This document shows, piece after piece, positions 1 through 11,238 of a stretch of 64,000 bases of DNA (position 1 is its first letter; every line of letters starts with the position of its first letter). The notes beneath the pieces were generated by a model. That model was not told the origin of the DNA. It worked only from the letters and a program-made list of their open reading frames with translations, and searched no databases. The DNA is taken from NCBI RefSeq assembly GCF_009764265.1, contig NZ_RWIR01000073.1, positions 62,001 through 126,000 of the forward strand. Direction: 5' to 3'. Source of the stretch: Pseudomonas sp. PB101 (GTDB lineage: Bacteria; Pseudomonadota; Gammaproteobacteria; Pseudomonadales; Pseudomonadaceae). The position numbers were made by a program, and so were the translations under genes.

Positions 1-1341
1 GCCTACGCCACCGAATGGCGCGCTGCTCGCGGCACCGGTCAGCTGCTTGTTCCAGTTGACGATACCGGCACGGCTTTCCAGCCAGAATTGCTGGTATCGC
101 GCCTCGGAATCCGACAGCAGACCGGCGGCCAGACCGTAGGCGGTGTCGTTGGCCTCAGCGATCGCCGCTGCAAAATCAGCGTAGCGGATCACCTGCAGCA
201 ACGGGCCGAACAGCTCTTCGTCTGGACGATCGGCAACGGCGCTCACGTCCAGGATGCCCGGGGTCAGCAAGGCCGATTGAGCCTGAGGCTGAGTCATTTC
301 CAGCAGCGCCACGGCGCCGTTGGCCAGTAGATGCTCCTGCGCATCCATCAACGCTTTCGCAGCGCCGAGGGAAACCACCGAGCCCATGAACGGCGCCGGT
401 TGCTGATCGAAGGCACCGACTTCGATAGTCGCGCTGACCGCCACCAGACGCGCCAGCAACGAATCGCCCCAGGCACCCTGCGGCACCAGCAAGCGGCGGG
501 CACAGGTGCAGCGCTGGCCGGCGGAGATGAAGGCCGACTGAATGATGGTGTACACCGCGGCATCCAGATCAGCGACCTGATCGACCACCAGCGGGTTGTT
601 ACCGCCCATTTCCAGCGCGAGGATCTTGTCCGGGCGACCGGCGAATTGCTGGTGCAGGTGATTGCCGGTGCGGCTGGAACCGGTGAAGAACAGACCGTCG
701 ATGCCAGGGTTCGCCGCCAGGCCGATGCCGGTTTCGCGAGCGCCTTGCAGCAGGTTCAACACACCCGCCGGCAGACCGGCCTCGATCCAGCACTTGACCG
801 TCAGTTCGGCCACTTTCGGCGTCAGCTCGCTTGGCTTGAACAGCACGCTGTTACCCGCCAACAGTGCCGGTACGATGTGGCCGTTCGGCAAGTGGCCGGG
901 GAAGTTGTAAGGACCAAACACCGCGACCACACCATGTGGCTTGTGGCGCAGTACGGCGGTGGCGTCGCCCAGCGGGCCGCTCTTCTCGCCGGTACGTTCG
1001 CGGTAGCTCTGCACCGAGATGGCAATCTTGTTAACCATGCTGGTGACTTCGGTCGCCGCTTCCCACAGGGGTTTGCCGGTTTCTTCGCCGATGGTACGGG
1101 CCAACTCGTCAGCGTGATTCTTCAGCGCGGCGGCAAAGGCTTCCAGCACCGAAATGCGCTCTTCCAGGGTACGTCGCGCCCAGTCCGGGAACGCCTGACG
1201 CGCCGCTTGCACGGCCGACTCGACCTGAGCGGCGGTGGCACCGGCACCGGACCACAGCACTTGCTGGGTCACCGGGTTCAGCGACTCGAAGACTTCGCCC
1301 TGACCTGCCAGCCATTCACCTGCGATATAAAGCGACTTCAT
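1..1341 (-). CDS. astD: N-succinylglutamate 5-semialdehyde dehydrogenase, partial (C-terminus beyond window)
   Basis: This NAD(P)-dependent aldehyde dehydrogenase oxidises N-succinylglutamate semialdehyde to N-succinylglutamate, the fourth step of the arginine succinyltransferase pathway. The reading frame starts at the ATG at 1341 (MKSLYIAGEWLAGQGEVF) and is open to the window edge, giving about 447 of the roughly 488 residues usual for the family. Visible motifs are the FGPYNFPGHLPNGH and FTGSSRTG cofactor region, the general-base Glu in LALEMGGNNP and the nucleophilic Cys in SAGQRCTCARR. The ATG overlaps the stop of aruG in a TAATG arrangement, so the two are translationally coupled. It is the last aru gene visible; aruB and aruE would be expected outside the window. 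It is also called aruD in P. aeruginosa. Confidence 0.95.
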   Translation of the reverse strand, partial: MKSLYIAGEWLAGQGEVFESLNPVTQQVLWSGAGATAAQVESAVQAARQAFPDWARRTLEERISVLEAFAAALKNHADELARTIGEETGKPLWEAATEVTSMVNKIAISVQSYRERTGEKSGPLGDATAVLRHKPHGVVAVFGPYNFPGHLPNGHIVPALLAGNSVLFKPSELTPKVAELTVKCWIEAGLPAGVLNLLQGARETGIGLAANPGIDGLFFTGSSRTGNHLHQQFAGRPDKILALEMGGNNPLVVDQVADLDAAVYTIIQSAFISAGQRCTCARRLLVPQGAWGDSLLARLVAVSATIEVGAFDQQPAPFMGSVVSLGAAKALMDAQEHLLANGAVALLEMTQPQAQSALLTPGILDVSAVADRPDEELFGPLLQVIRYADFAAAIAEANDTAYGLAAGLLSDSEARYQQFWLESRAGIVNWNKQLTGAASSAPFGGVG

Positions 1342-2366
1342 TATTTCGACTCCCGAGCTGCGGACAACGCCACGGCGCGCACTTGATCGCCAGCGTTGAG
1401 TTGAAGACGTTTGGCGGTCTGCGGATCGACCACCAGGGTGCCGGCGGCCAGACGTGCCGGTGCAGCAGTGATGCGGCAGTCTTCGCGCTTGCGGTTGTGA
1501 ATGATGAATGGCGTGGCATCGTCGCCCGGCGTGCCGACGGCCAGCACCAGTGCCTGGCTGTCGCGCACTGCGCGGATCTTGCCGGTTTCGCATTCGATGG
1601 CAGGACCTGCGTCGAAAATGTCGACGTAGCCTTGGTAGCTGAAGCCTTCGCCCTTGAGCATGGCCAGCGCCGGCTCGGTGTCCGGGTGCACCTGGCCGAT
1701 CACGTTGCGCGCATCCGGCGACAGGAAGCAGGTGTACAGCGGGAATTTCGGCATCAGTTCGGCGATGAACGCCTTGTTGCCCACGCCGGTCAGGTAGTCG
1801 GCCTGGCTGAATTCCATCTTGAAGAAGTGCCGGCCCAGGCTTTCCCAGAACGGTGAACGCCCGGCGTCATCGGACACCCCTCGCATCTCGGCAATGATCT
1901 TGTTGCCGAACAGTTGCGCGAACTCGGCGATGAACAGCATCCGCGCCTTGGACAGCATGCGACCGTTCAGGCCGGTGCGGTAATCGGCGTGCAGGAACAA
2001 AGAGCACAGCTCGGAGTTGCCGGTCAGGTCGTTGGCCAGGAACAGCGTCGGGATTTCGCGATAGATGTTCAGCTCTTGCGAAGCGCTGACCGTCAGGCCG
2101 ACCCGGAAGTTGTACCAGGGCTCACGCAGGCCGACGGCGCCGGCAATGGCGGAAATACCCACCACGCGACCGTCGTCGTCTTCGAGCACGAACAGGTAGT
2201 CCGCATCGCCCCGCCCGGCTTCGCCGCGAAAGGTCTTCTCGGCCCAGCCGACCCGATGGGCCAGACGTTCTTCGTTGGCCGGCAAGGTGGTCAGGCCGGT
2301 GCCGGTGCTGCGGGCCAGGTCGATCAGAGCGGGTAAATCGCTGCTGCGTACGGGACGAACGATCAT
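1341..2366 (-). CDS. aruG: Arginine N-succinyltransferase, beta subunit
   Basis: The 341-residue protein is one of two homologous subunits that transfer succinate from succinyl-CoA to the alpha-amino group of arginine (and ornithine), the committed step of arginine catabolism. It begins MIVRPVRSSDLPALIDLAR, a GNAT-like N-terminus, and carries the AstA family signatures GRHFFKMEFSQADYLTGVGNKAFIAELMP, GQVHPDTEPA and DIFDAGPAIEC; quoted in pieces these align throughout with the neighbouring aruF product, so the pair arose by duplication. Length matches the family. It lies 70 nt downstream of aruF, and its stop overlaps the astD start by one base. Subunit naming follows the P. aeruginosa gene order aruC-F-G-D-B-E. 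Confidence 0.95.
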   Translation of the reverse strand: MIVRPVRSSDLPALIDLARSTGTGLTTLPANEERLAHRVGWAEKTFRGEAGRGDADYLFVLEDDDGRVVGISAIAGAVGLREPWYNFRVGLTVSASQELNIYREIPTLFLANDLTGNSELCSLFLHADYRTGLNGRMLSKARMLFIAEFAQLFGNKIIAEMRGVSDDAGRSPFWESLGRHFFKMEFSQADYLTGVGNKAFIAELMPKFPLYTCFLSPDARNVIGQVHPDTEPALAMLKGEGFSYQGYVDIFDAGPAIECETGKIRAVRDSQALVLAVGTPGDDATPFIIHNRKREDCRITAAPARLAAGTLVVDPQTAKRLQLNAGDQVRAVALSAARESK

Positions 2367-2436
2367 GCTATCTCCTCAAACGGGCCGCTTGCGCCACCCG
2401 TGAAACTTCGCTGCTTTCTAGGCATCAATTGCGACG

Positions 2437-3456
2437 TTAAACCGCCACCAGGCGCACGCTGGCACCCTCGCCGACGCCCAGGGCTTCGGCGGCTTCCAGA
2501 TCCAGGGTCACCGGCTTGCCCGGCGCGTAATCGAGCTCGAGCATCACGGCGCGGTAATCCTGCAACTGGGCATTGGCCACCAGATACTGGCGACCGACAC
2601 CTTTGACTGGCTCGCCGATCTTCACCGGCACCACACGGCTCTGGGCGATCGAACGAATCCCCGAGACACGGGCATGCAGGGTCGGGCCACCGTCGAAAAT
2701 GTCGATGTAGTGATCGGTCTCGAAGCCTTCGCGCATCAGGATGTCGAAGGTGATCTGCGCCCGTGGATGCACCTGGCCCATCGCTTCTTGCGCGGAGTCC
2801 GGCAGCAGGGGCACGTAGATCGGGTAATGCGGCATCAGTTCGGCGAGGAACGTCCGGCTCTTCAGGCCACACAGACGCTCGGCTTCAGCGTAGTTGAGGT
2901 CGAAGAAGTTGCGGCCGATGGCATCCCAGAATGGCGAGTCGCCGTTTTCATCGCTGTAACCGACGATCTCGGTCACCACGGAATCGGCAAAGCGCTCCGG
3001 ATGGCTGGCCACGAACAGCAGGCGGCCACGGGAATTGAGCTCCGACCACGGCGAACCCACCAGGTCGCGCTGCACGTAGAAACTGGTCAGCAAGCTGTTG
3101 CCGGTCAGGTCGTGGCACTGCGAGAGCACGTGGATCTTGTTGTGGATCTTCAGCTCCCGCGAGGCGTGCACGAAGGTTTCGTTGCGGAAGCTGTAGAACG
3201 GCTCGGAGTAACCGGCCGACGCGACGATGGCCGAGCAACCGACCAGCTTGCCGGTGGCAGAGTCTTCGAGGACGAAGAAATAGCTTTCCTCACCGTTGAA
3301 GCTCACTTCGGCGGCGAACGAGGCTTCGCTTGCCGCGATCTTGTCGCTCAGGCGCTCAACGTCATCCGGCAAGGAAGTGACACCAATCGGACTGTCCGCA
3401 GCCAGACGCTGTACCTCGCCCAGATCAGCCATTTGCGCGGGGCGCATCACCAGCAT
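2437..3456 (-). CDS. aruF: Arginine N-succinyltransferase, alpha subunit
   Basis: This 339-residue protein is the partner of AruG in the heteromeric arginine/ornithine succinyltransferase. The start is the ATG at 3456 (MLVMRPAQMADLGEVQRLA), chosen because an AAGGAG ribosome-binding site lies 7-8 nt upstream; the frame is open further upstream, but that stretch runs into a REP element. AstA family blocks are present: a GRNFFDLNYAEAERL region, FLAELMPHYPIY, MGQVHPRAQITFD and DIFDGGPTLHA. It follows aruC in the same operon, with a REP pair in the 224-nt gap, which may act as a 3' stabiliser for the aruC part of the message. Confidence 0.95.
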   Translation of the reverse strand: MLVMRPAQMADLGEVQRLAADSPIGVTSLPDDVERLSDKIAASEASFAAEVSFNGEESYFFVLEDSATGKLVGCSAIVASAGYSEPFYSFRNETFVHASRELKIHNKIHVLSQCHDLTGNSLLTSFYVQRDLVGSPWSELNSRGRLLFVASHPERFADSVVTEIVGYSDENGDSPFWDAIGRNFFDLNYAEAERLCGLKSRTFLAELMPHYPIYVPLLPDSAQEAMGQVHPRAQITFDILMREGFETDHYIDIFDGGPTLHARVSGIRSIAQSRVVPVKIGEPVKGVGRQYLVANAQLQDYRAVMLELDYAPGKPVTLDLEAAEALGVGEGASVRLVAV

Positions 3457-3521
3457 GGTGTCACTCCTTTCTCGTAAAACTCTTATAGGAAAAAACACCG
3501 GGTTCACCCTGAAACACCCCT

Positions 3522-3606
3522 TGTAGGAGCCGGCTTGCTGGCGATGGCGGCAGGTTGATCGCCGCAAGGCTTTCGGGCCTCATCGCCAGCAAGCCGGCTC
3601 CTACAG
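3522..3606. repeat. REP pair (inverted), GCCGGC variant
   Basis: Two copies of a roughly 25-nt REP palindrome lie in inverted orientation around a short spacer in the aruC-aruF gap. Both arms carry the same internal variant (AGCCGGCTTGCTGGC). Confidence 0.9.
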
Positions 3607-3680
3607 GTGTGGTGAGTCAGAGCGGATCCGGCATACAAAATTGGGTTCGACGCCTGAAAAGTCAGGCATCGAAGGGTCTA

Positions 3681-4901
<1,221 letters not shown>

Positions 4902-4980
4902 CGGAGTCTCCTGAAGAGAAAACACTCGCCTGAAACTGGCGAGCTTGGTGAGGATTGTAAGGACAGTTTTCAGCCCGGCC

Positions 4981-5047
4981 TTGCCGCCAAGCGACAACTT
5001 CTTATAGCGCAAACCCCGGATTTTCCCGGGTTTACGGCAATGCGACA
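4981..5047 (-). promoter_or_regulatory. Putative ArgR operator region upstream of aruC
   Basis: On the minus strand there are two exact matches to the Pseudomonas ArgR half-site pattern TGTCGC-N8-AA: one at 5047-5032 and one at 4996-4981. They point toward aruC. The known operator consists of direct repeats about 21 nt apart, whereas these two are 51 nt apart, so each may pair with a weaker half-site. A small GC-rich hairpin lies between them. The assignment is inferred from motif and context. Confidence 0.55.
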
Positions 5048-5210
5048 TATAGGGTCGCAAAGGCGCAGTTTAACTGGCGGCGGGTGTTTGCGGCAGGTCG
5101 TCGTGTCGTAACCCCGGCCGATTCGAAGAAGGCGGTAGATATGTACCGCGCGTCGTCGTCGTTTACGGGTTCTCCTGACGGTCTATCAACCGCGATGGTG
5201 GACCTCCCCC

Positions 5211-8200
5211 ATGAATACCGAAAACCCCGACATCCCTGAGACCTTCAGGCCCGACGCGCATTATCAGCACCTGATGAACGTCATTCCTCCCTGGCTTCGC
5301 CAAACGACGCCACAACGGCGCGAAGCGCTGAGCAACAGCAAGCCAGGACTGCCCCCCCACACCAGGCATGCATCCGCAGATCAGCACGCCGAACTCGCCC
5401 AACTCATCAGCAGGCAGGCGACAAGCCAGAACCGGGTCGATCAGTCCCTGGCGAATCTGTTGAACCCCGCCGCCTTCGCCGAACCCATGCTCAAGGGCGC
5501 ACTCAAGACACGTTTCGGTGTGGAAGCGGACGTCAATAATATCTTTCTGCGTCTGTACATCCCCGCGCACATACCCTGGTTGCGCCTGAAGTCCGGGGCC
5601 GCACGCATCTGGACGGTATCGTTGCTGGACGCCGCGCTGCACAACTTCGAAAGCGCCGAAACCGAAGACGACGCCTTTGAGCCTGCCTCGACTTACATCA
5701 CTGCGCCCTCTTCCACCGGGCAGTTCAGTACCCTGCCACAGATTCTGGACAAGATACCCATCGCCGCGTTCACCCGACTATGCCGTGAACTCGACATTGG
5801 CGAGCGCTATAAAAGCTATCTGGAGGACAACCTGGGCATCAGCAACCCGGTGACGGCGGCGGTCCTGCAAGCGAAAATTCGCCAAAGCCAAAAAACCGCA
5901 CTGGCCGCCGCCCTGCATATGGCGCAGATGCAAAACCTGCTGGCCAGCGACGATCATCGACTGCTCACCGATGCGCACGGGCAATTCTGGAAGCCTCATG
6001 AACTGACCATCATGAATGCCCGCCTGACCGGCGTCGTGCTGTTCGCCCCGGAACTGGAGCGCGCCCGCCAAACGGTGGGGGTCGTGGCCTGGATTCCTGA
6101 CGACCCCGAACATCCAGTCAAGCAATACCCCTCTTCGGCGGCATTCGCCGAGGAACTGAGCCAGCGCTTGCGGGTGCCCGACTATCAACAGTTTTTCAGT
6201 CGTTTCATCAGTCATGAGGACCGCGGTTACTTCTTCGCCGAACTGAACAACCGCCTCGACCCCATCACCTGGCAACCGGTCCCGCCTGGCGATCCACGGC
6301 CGACCTGGCGAGAAAGCCCCAACCAGCGCCCCGACCTGCAGATGGCCGTCCTACCCATCAGAGGCGACCTGTGGGTTCATCTCTATCAACGCAAACTCGA
6401 CAAGATCCTCAATGACGCCCGCGTCATCGCCGTGTCGACGGCCACGGTCGACCGCAAGGCGCGATGGGCGTTGTGGGACTCCTTCACGGAAATCGCCTCG
6501 GCGCTGCTCAACATCGCCGCCTTCATCGCGTTGCCGTTCGTCCCGTTCCTGGGCGAATTGATGCTGGCTTACATTGCCTATCAGTTGCTCGATGAAACCT
6601 TCGAAAGCATTGTCGACTGGGCAGAAGGCCAGACGAGCGAAGCCTTCGAGCATTTCATGGGGATGGTTGAATCTGCAGTGCAACTGGGCACTTTCGCGGC
6701 AGGAGGCGCGATTGCCGCCAACGAATTCCGCGCGGTCCTGCCCCGGGAAATCGTGCAATTCATCGACCGCTTCAACTCGGTGAAACGACCCGATGGCGAA
6801 ACCCGCTATTGGAAGCCCGATCTGACGGTTTACGAACAAAACGTCGCGATTGCCAAAGACGCGAAACCCGACGCGACGGGACTGCACGCCCATCAGGGCA
6901 AAACCCTGCTGACGCTGGAAAACAGCCACTACTCAGTCACCGAAGATCCACTGACCGGGCAGCATCGCATCCAGCACCCCACTCGTCCCGACGCTTACCA
7001 ACCGACCCTGAAGCATAACGGCAACGGGGCCTGGCAAACCGAACTCGACCAGCCACTGACCTGGGACCAGGCCACCCTGCTGCGCCGTATCGGCCCGGAC
7101 ATGCAGCGTTTTTCGCCGACCGAGCGCGAGCGCATCCTCAGCATCAGCGGCTGCCACGAAAACGCCTTGCGCAAGATGCACGTCAACGCCGAACAGCTGC
7201 CGCCACTGCTGGCCGACACACTCAAACGCTTCAAGATCGATCAGGACCTGCAGACTTTCATCGAGAGAATCGGCAGCGAACGTCCAGAGCAATACCTGCA
7301 GGCCGATCCGGTCATGCAACTGGAATTGCTGTGCGACTACGGTGACTGGCCAGCGGACAAGGGGCTGCGACTGCTCGATGCAACGGGAAACACCGTCTGG
7401 GAGCGCATCAAGAATAACCAGGTCGTGGTGCAGATCAATCAAGCGCAGCTGGACGATGGCGACCTGATCAAAACCCTGCTGCACCACCTCGACAAATCTG
7501 ACGCAAGATCATTACGCCGCGACCTGGCAACGCTCGCCGCAGAAAAACGGGAGACGCTCTTCAGTGAGCGCTACCGCAAAATCGAACAAGGTGCGCGCCC
7601 CTTGGTCCAGCGCATCATCGACAGCGAACCCGACTTGCCAACCAGCCTCGCCGAAGCGCTGCTCGACAGCGCCAGCGCTGAGGAACGCCAGCTACTGGAG
7701 CGGGGAACTTTGTCCAAACGCCTCACTGAACTGGCACAGGAGGCCGGTTTGCAAGTGCGCGTCTCTCGCGCTTACGAAGGGTTCGACTTGTATTCGACGC
7801 GCAACAATCTCGACACCGATCGCCTGGCGCTGCACACGCTGGAACGCCTGCCTGGCTGGTCGGGGCAACTGCGCCTGGAAATCCGCCAATACACGCACAA
7901 CGGGCCGCTGATCGACAGCATTGGCGAGCCGGACGCGCCCTTGCGCAAGGTGCTGGTGTTGACCGATGAAGGGGCTTATCAGGCCTTCGATGACGCCGGT
8001 GAACAGCTCAGCAGTACCGACTCCCTCTATGCCAGCCTGTTACAAGCAATGCCCGACAGCGAGCGAATCGCCCTGAACATCAACATCGGTGAGGGCGATA
8101 GGCTCAAGCAATTGATTCGCACCCACGCACTCACCCGAGTGGCTTTGCGTACGCTGCTGGCGCAACACCCAAATCTCAAGCCTGCATACGACCCGGCGGT

Positions 8201-10151
8201 CATGCGTTTGCTCGGCGGGAGCGATGGTTATCGCATGATGCCGGTCAATACCCCGTCATTGCAAAATCACATCTTTCGGCTGTTCCCCCATCTGAACGCA
8301 GAGGAACTCGAGGCCTTTGCCGCACGATTGCAACGAAATCCCGCCGGACCGCGGGTAGAACTCCAGCGTCTGTTTTATCAACACGCGCAATTGTTCGACG
8401 AACTGAGCGTTTGGCGCGACGAGATCCCGCTGTATGTTCCGGGCACGCAAACCAGGTTGAGTGTCGAACAAATCGTCAGTCAACGGCATGCGCGCCGGGA
8501 ATTCATCGCCAGGCTGCTCGACTGCTGGCGGCGTCAGGCCACCTACGACAGCGCCCATGGCGAGCCGGTTTCCTTTGAGTTTTCCCAGCCGATCTTTGGC
8601 GAGATGCCAAGGCTGAACGTCGATTTCCCTCAGGTGCGCAGCGTGATGCTTGAAGGTCATCGTGCCACCCGCGGCGTGAATGACTTCCTGAAAGGGTTTT
8701 CCGCGCTCAACCGCCTGGCGCTACGCAACTTCGAACTGGGTCAGCTGCCGGATGCCATTGCACAATGGCCGCAACTCGACGCACTGATCCTCAGCGACTG
8801 CGCCGTGACCCTCACAGAGCAGAGCCGCGTCACCCTTTCTGCCCTGAACCGATTGAGCGCGCTCGACCTGTACAAAAACCCGCTCGGCCTGTGCCCGTCC
8901 CTGGAAAACATGCCGTACCTCAACTACGTCGATCTTTCCGGTACCGGGCTGTCCGAACTGCCTCCCGGCCTGTTGACGCGACCACGCCTGCGGACCGCCC
9001 TGCTCAATGACAACCGGATCGAGGAACTGTCCCCCGCGCTGTTCAAGTTGCCCCGCAAAACTCAAGAAGGTTTCGACCTGGGTGGCAACCCCGTTTCCTC
9101 CGCCGACCGCGAACGGATAAAGATCCATTTCAATCAGACCGGGTGCGACTTTGGCGTCCTTGCCGAACAGGCCGACATCCAGCGCTTGCAAAGGCTCTAC
9201 CCGCTAATGGATCAGGAAGAGGCCAGCGCATTCATCTATCGCCTGCCTGGAACCCTGGCCGAGGGTCGAATCGAAATAACGCGCCTGGAAACCGAGTACG
9301 ACACCCTGCGTACCGTACTGGCCGCCTGGACCGCCGACATCCCCGCGCTGCACCCGGACACCGGTGAACCCTTTACCCCGCAGCAATTGTTGATCGAACA
9401 CGCCACCCGCGATGAATTCAAGCAACTGATGGAACGCTGCTGGCGTCGAGAGACCGAGATGGACGATCTCAATCAGGTACTTGACCCCGGCTACGAGCTG
9501 GCGCTGACCACCATCATCACCGGCGAACTGCCTGAACTGCCTGCGGACTTCAGCCACGTCTCACTGCTGTACATGCACAGCGAAGCCGGGCTGACCGGCG
9601 GTGTCGAGGGTTTTCTGCGCAGTTTCCCCCATCTGAAGCACCTGACCATCCGCGAATACGCCCTGCACCAGATACCTGAGGCCGTATTCACCATGGGCAA
9701 GCTGACTTCACTGTCGCTGAGCGAGTGCGACATCACACTGAACACTCAATCCGTGCTGGCGCTGGCCCAACTGGATCGCCTCGACTACCTCGACCTGAGC
9801 AACAATCCGCTGGGGCTGACTCCCGATGTCAGTCAGATGCCGAACATGTCGTCACTGCATCTGTCTCGCACGGGTATCACTGAGCTGCCGCCAGGCCTGC
9901 TGAAGCTGACGAGCCTGGATGTCGCTGACCTGAACAACAACGCTATCAGTCACATCCCCGACGACATTCTCGAGCTGCCAATGGACATAGCAGAAAGCAT
10001 CAACCTCAGGGGCAACCCGCTGGATGCGCAAAGCGTGCAGACACTGATCGCCTACTTCAAAAAAACCAGCATCGACTTCGGTGTCGAAGCCGTGATCGAA
10101 CAGGCTGAATTGGAAGTATCGAGCTCGGGGGATTCCGAACCGGACGAATAA
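5211..10151 (+). CDS. Large LRR toxin/effector-like protein (dermonecrotic-toxin-domain type) with duplicated C-terminal module
   Basis: This 1646-residue protein has no signal peptide. The N-terminal thousand residues resemble the DUF6543 (dermonecrotic toxin-like) region found in Pseudomonas proteins that end in leucine-rich repeats and often a NEL-type E3 ubiquitin ligase domain. A strongly hydrophobic stretch at about residues 430-465 could insert in membrane. From about residue 1017 the protein consists of two homologous units of roughly 300 residues (about 1017-1320 and 1321-1646). Each has a helical part, an 'IP.L.P.T' block, a CWRR motif and 5-6 LRRs ending in a GNP element and a DFGV motif. 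No NEL domain with a catalytic Cys follows; the protein stops in an acidic tail. It is monocistronic and convergent with argR. Host or interbacterial targeting is only inferred. Confidence 0.7.
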   Translation: MNTENPDIPETFRPDAHYQHLMNVIPPWLRQTTPQRREALSNSKPGLPPHTRHASADQHAELAQLISRQATSQNRVDQSLANLLNPAAFAEPMLKGALKTRFGVEADVNNIFLRLYIPAHIPWLRLKSGAARIWTVSLLDAALHNFESAETEDDAFEPASTYITAPSSTGQFSTLPQILDKIPIAAFTRLCRELDIGERYKSYLEDNLGISNPVTAAVLQAKIRQSQKTALAAALHMAQMQNLLASDDHRLLTDAHGQFWKPHELTIMNARLTGVVLFAPELERARQTVGVVAWIPDDPEHPVKQYPSSAAFAEELSQRLRVPDYQQFFSRFISHEDRGYFFAELNNRLDPITWQPVPPGDPRPTWRESPNQRPDLQMAVLPIRGDLWVHLYQRKLDKILNDARVIAVSTATVDRKARWALWDSFTEIASALLNIAAFIALPFVPFLGELMLAYIAYQLLDETFESIVDWAEGQTSEAFEHFMGMVESAVQLGTFAAGGAIAANEFRAVLPREIVQFIDRFNSVKRPDGETRYWKPDLTVYEQNVAIAKDAKPDATGLHAHQGKTLLTLENSHYSVTEDPLTGQHRIQHPTRPDAYQPTLKHNGNGAWQTELDQPLTWDQATLLRRIGPDMQRFSPTERERILSISGCHENALRKMHVNAEQLPPLLADTLKRFKIDQDLQTFIERIGSERPEQYLQADPVMQLELLCDYGDWPADKGLRLLDATGNTVWERIKNNQVVVQINQAQLDDGDLIKTLLHHLDKSDARSLRRDLATLAAEKRETLFSERYRKIEQGARPLVQRIIDSEPDLPTSLAEALLDSASAEERQLLERGTLSKRLTELAQEAGLQVRVSRAYEGFDLYSTRNNLDTDRLALHTLERLPGWSGQLRLEIRQYTHNGPLIDSIGEPDAPLRKVLVLTDEGAYQAFDDAGEQLSSTDSLYASLLQAMPDSERIALNINIGEGDRLKQLIRTHALTRVALRTLLAQHPNLKPAYDPAVMRLLGGSDGYRMMPVNTPSLQNHIFRLFPHLNAEELEAFAARLQRNPAGPRVELQRLFYQHAQLFDELSVWRDEIPLYVPGTQTRLSVEQIVSQRHARREFIARLLDCWRRQATYDSAHGEPVSFEFSQPIFGEMPRLNVDFPQVRSVMLEGHRATRGVNDFLKGFSALNRLALRNFELGQLPDAIAQWPQLDALILSDCAVTLTEQSRVTLSALNRLSALDLYKNPLGLCPSLENMPYLNYVDLSGTGLSELPPGLLTRPRLRTALLNDNRIEELSPALFKLPRKTQEGFDLGGNPVSSADRERIKIHFNQTGCDFGVLAEQADIQRLQRLYPLMDQEEASAFIYRLPGTLAEGRIEITRLETEYDTLRTVLAAWTADIPALHPDTGEPFTPQQLLIEHATRDEFKQLMERCWRRETEMDDLNQVLDPGYELALTTIITGELPELPADFSHVSLLYMHSEAGLTGGVEGFLRSFPHLKHLTIREYALHQIPEAVFTMGKLTSLSLSECDITLNTQSVLALAQLDRLDYLDLSNNPLGLTPDVSQMPNMSSLHLSRTGITELPPGLLKLTSLDVADLNNNAISHIPDDILELPMDIAESINLRGNPLDAQSVQTLIAYFKKTSIDFGVEAVIEQAELEVSSSGDSEPDE

Positions 10152-10163
10152 CCGGCAGCTGAC

Positions 10164-11144
10164 TCAGCCGCGCTCCGGCGGCACCGATGACAATTCGAAC
10201 GGGCTGCTGCTGCGCCGCTGGTTGCGATCTTCGCGCGGCGTGGCACCGAAGAAATTGCGATAGGCGCTGGAGAAATGCGGCCCCGAAGAGAAACCGCAGG
10301 ACAGGCCGATCTGGATGATCGACTTGCTGGTTTGCATCAACATCTGCCGGGCCTTGTTCAGGCGCAGCTCCAGGTAGTACTGGCTCGGCACACGGTTGAG
10401 GTATTGCTTGAAAATCCGCTCCAACTGCCGACGGGACACGCACACATGCTGCGCGATTTCGTCGGTGGTCAGCGGCTCCTCGATGTTGGCTTCCATCAGC
10501 AGCACGGCCTGGGTGAGCTTTGGATGACTGGAGCCGAGGCGATTCTGCAACGGAATACGCTGACGTTCGCCGCCCTCGCGGATACGCTCGACCACCAGTT
10601 CTTCCGACACCGCACCTGCCAGCTCCGCACCGTGATCACGGGCCAGCACCGCCAGCAACAAATCGAGCACCGACATGCCGCCGCACGCGGTCAGGCGATC
10701 GCGATCCCAGTCGAACAGGTGGCTGGTGGCGATGACCTTGGGGAAACGCTCGGCGAAATCGTCCTGCCAGCGCCAGTGCACAGCGGCGCGATAACCGTCG
10801 AGCAAACCCAGCTGCGCCAACGGGTAGACACCGGCCGACAGGCCACCGATCACACAACCGGAACGCACCAGTTGCTTGAGCGCACTGCTCAGCGCCGGCG
10901 CCAGCGTGGTCGGCGGTTCGTCAGCGAGCAGGAACAGTTTCTGGAAGTTTTCCAGCTTGCCGGTCCAGGCCTCACCGGGCAATTGCCAGGCACTTTCAGC
11001 GGGAGGTTCTGCCTGCAGGAACGACAATTCGTAAACCACGTCCGGATGCACACGCTGGGCAACACGCAAGGCCTCCTCAGCCAGCGCAAGCGTCAGTGCT
11101 TTAGTGCTGGGCCAAATCAGGAAACCAATTCGATGGGCAGTCAT
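10164..11144 (-). CDS. argR: ArgR, AraC-family arginine regulator (DJ-1/PfpI + HTH)
   Basis: The 326-residue protein is the Pseudomonas arginine-responsive regulator, unrelated to enteric ArgR. It activates aru and aot genes and represses arginine biosynthesis. It starts at ATG 11144 (MTAHRIGFLIWPSTKALTL), matching the family N-terminus. Residues 1-190 form the DJ-1/PfpI-like ligand domain, and the last 100 or so residues are an AraC double helix-turn-helix with DEIAQHVCVSRRQLERIFK and the second helix region GLSCGFSSGPHFSSAYRNFFG. It is the last gene of the aot cluster, separated from aotP by a REP pair, and is convergent with the LRR gene (12-nt gap). Confidence 0.93.
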   Translation of the reverse strand: MTAHRIGFLIWPSTKALTLALAEEALRVAQRVHPDVVYELSFLQAEPPAESAWQLPGEAWTGKLENFQKLFLLADEPPTTLAPALSSALKQLVRSGCVIGGLSAGVYPLAQLGLLDGYRAAVHWRWQDDFAERFPKVIATSHLFDWDRDRLTACGGMSVLDLLLAVLARDHGAELAGAVSEELVVERIREGGERQRIPLQNRLGSSHPKLTQAVLLMEANIEEPLTTDEIAQHVCVSRRQLERIFKQYLNRVPSQYYLELRLNKARQMLMQTSKSIIQIGLSCGFSSGPHFSSAYRNFFGATPREDRNQRRSSSPFELSSVPPERG

Positions 11145-11238
11145 GGTGGGCAATCCGAAGCGAAGAACTGTGATGAAGGCATGGGCCAATGCTAGCCCGT
11201 AAATGAACGCAAATCTCAGAACCGGCAGAGATCAAACC

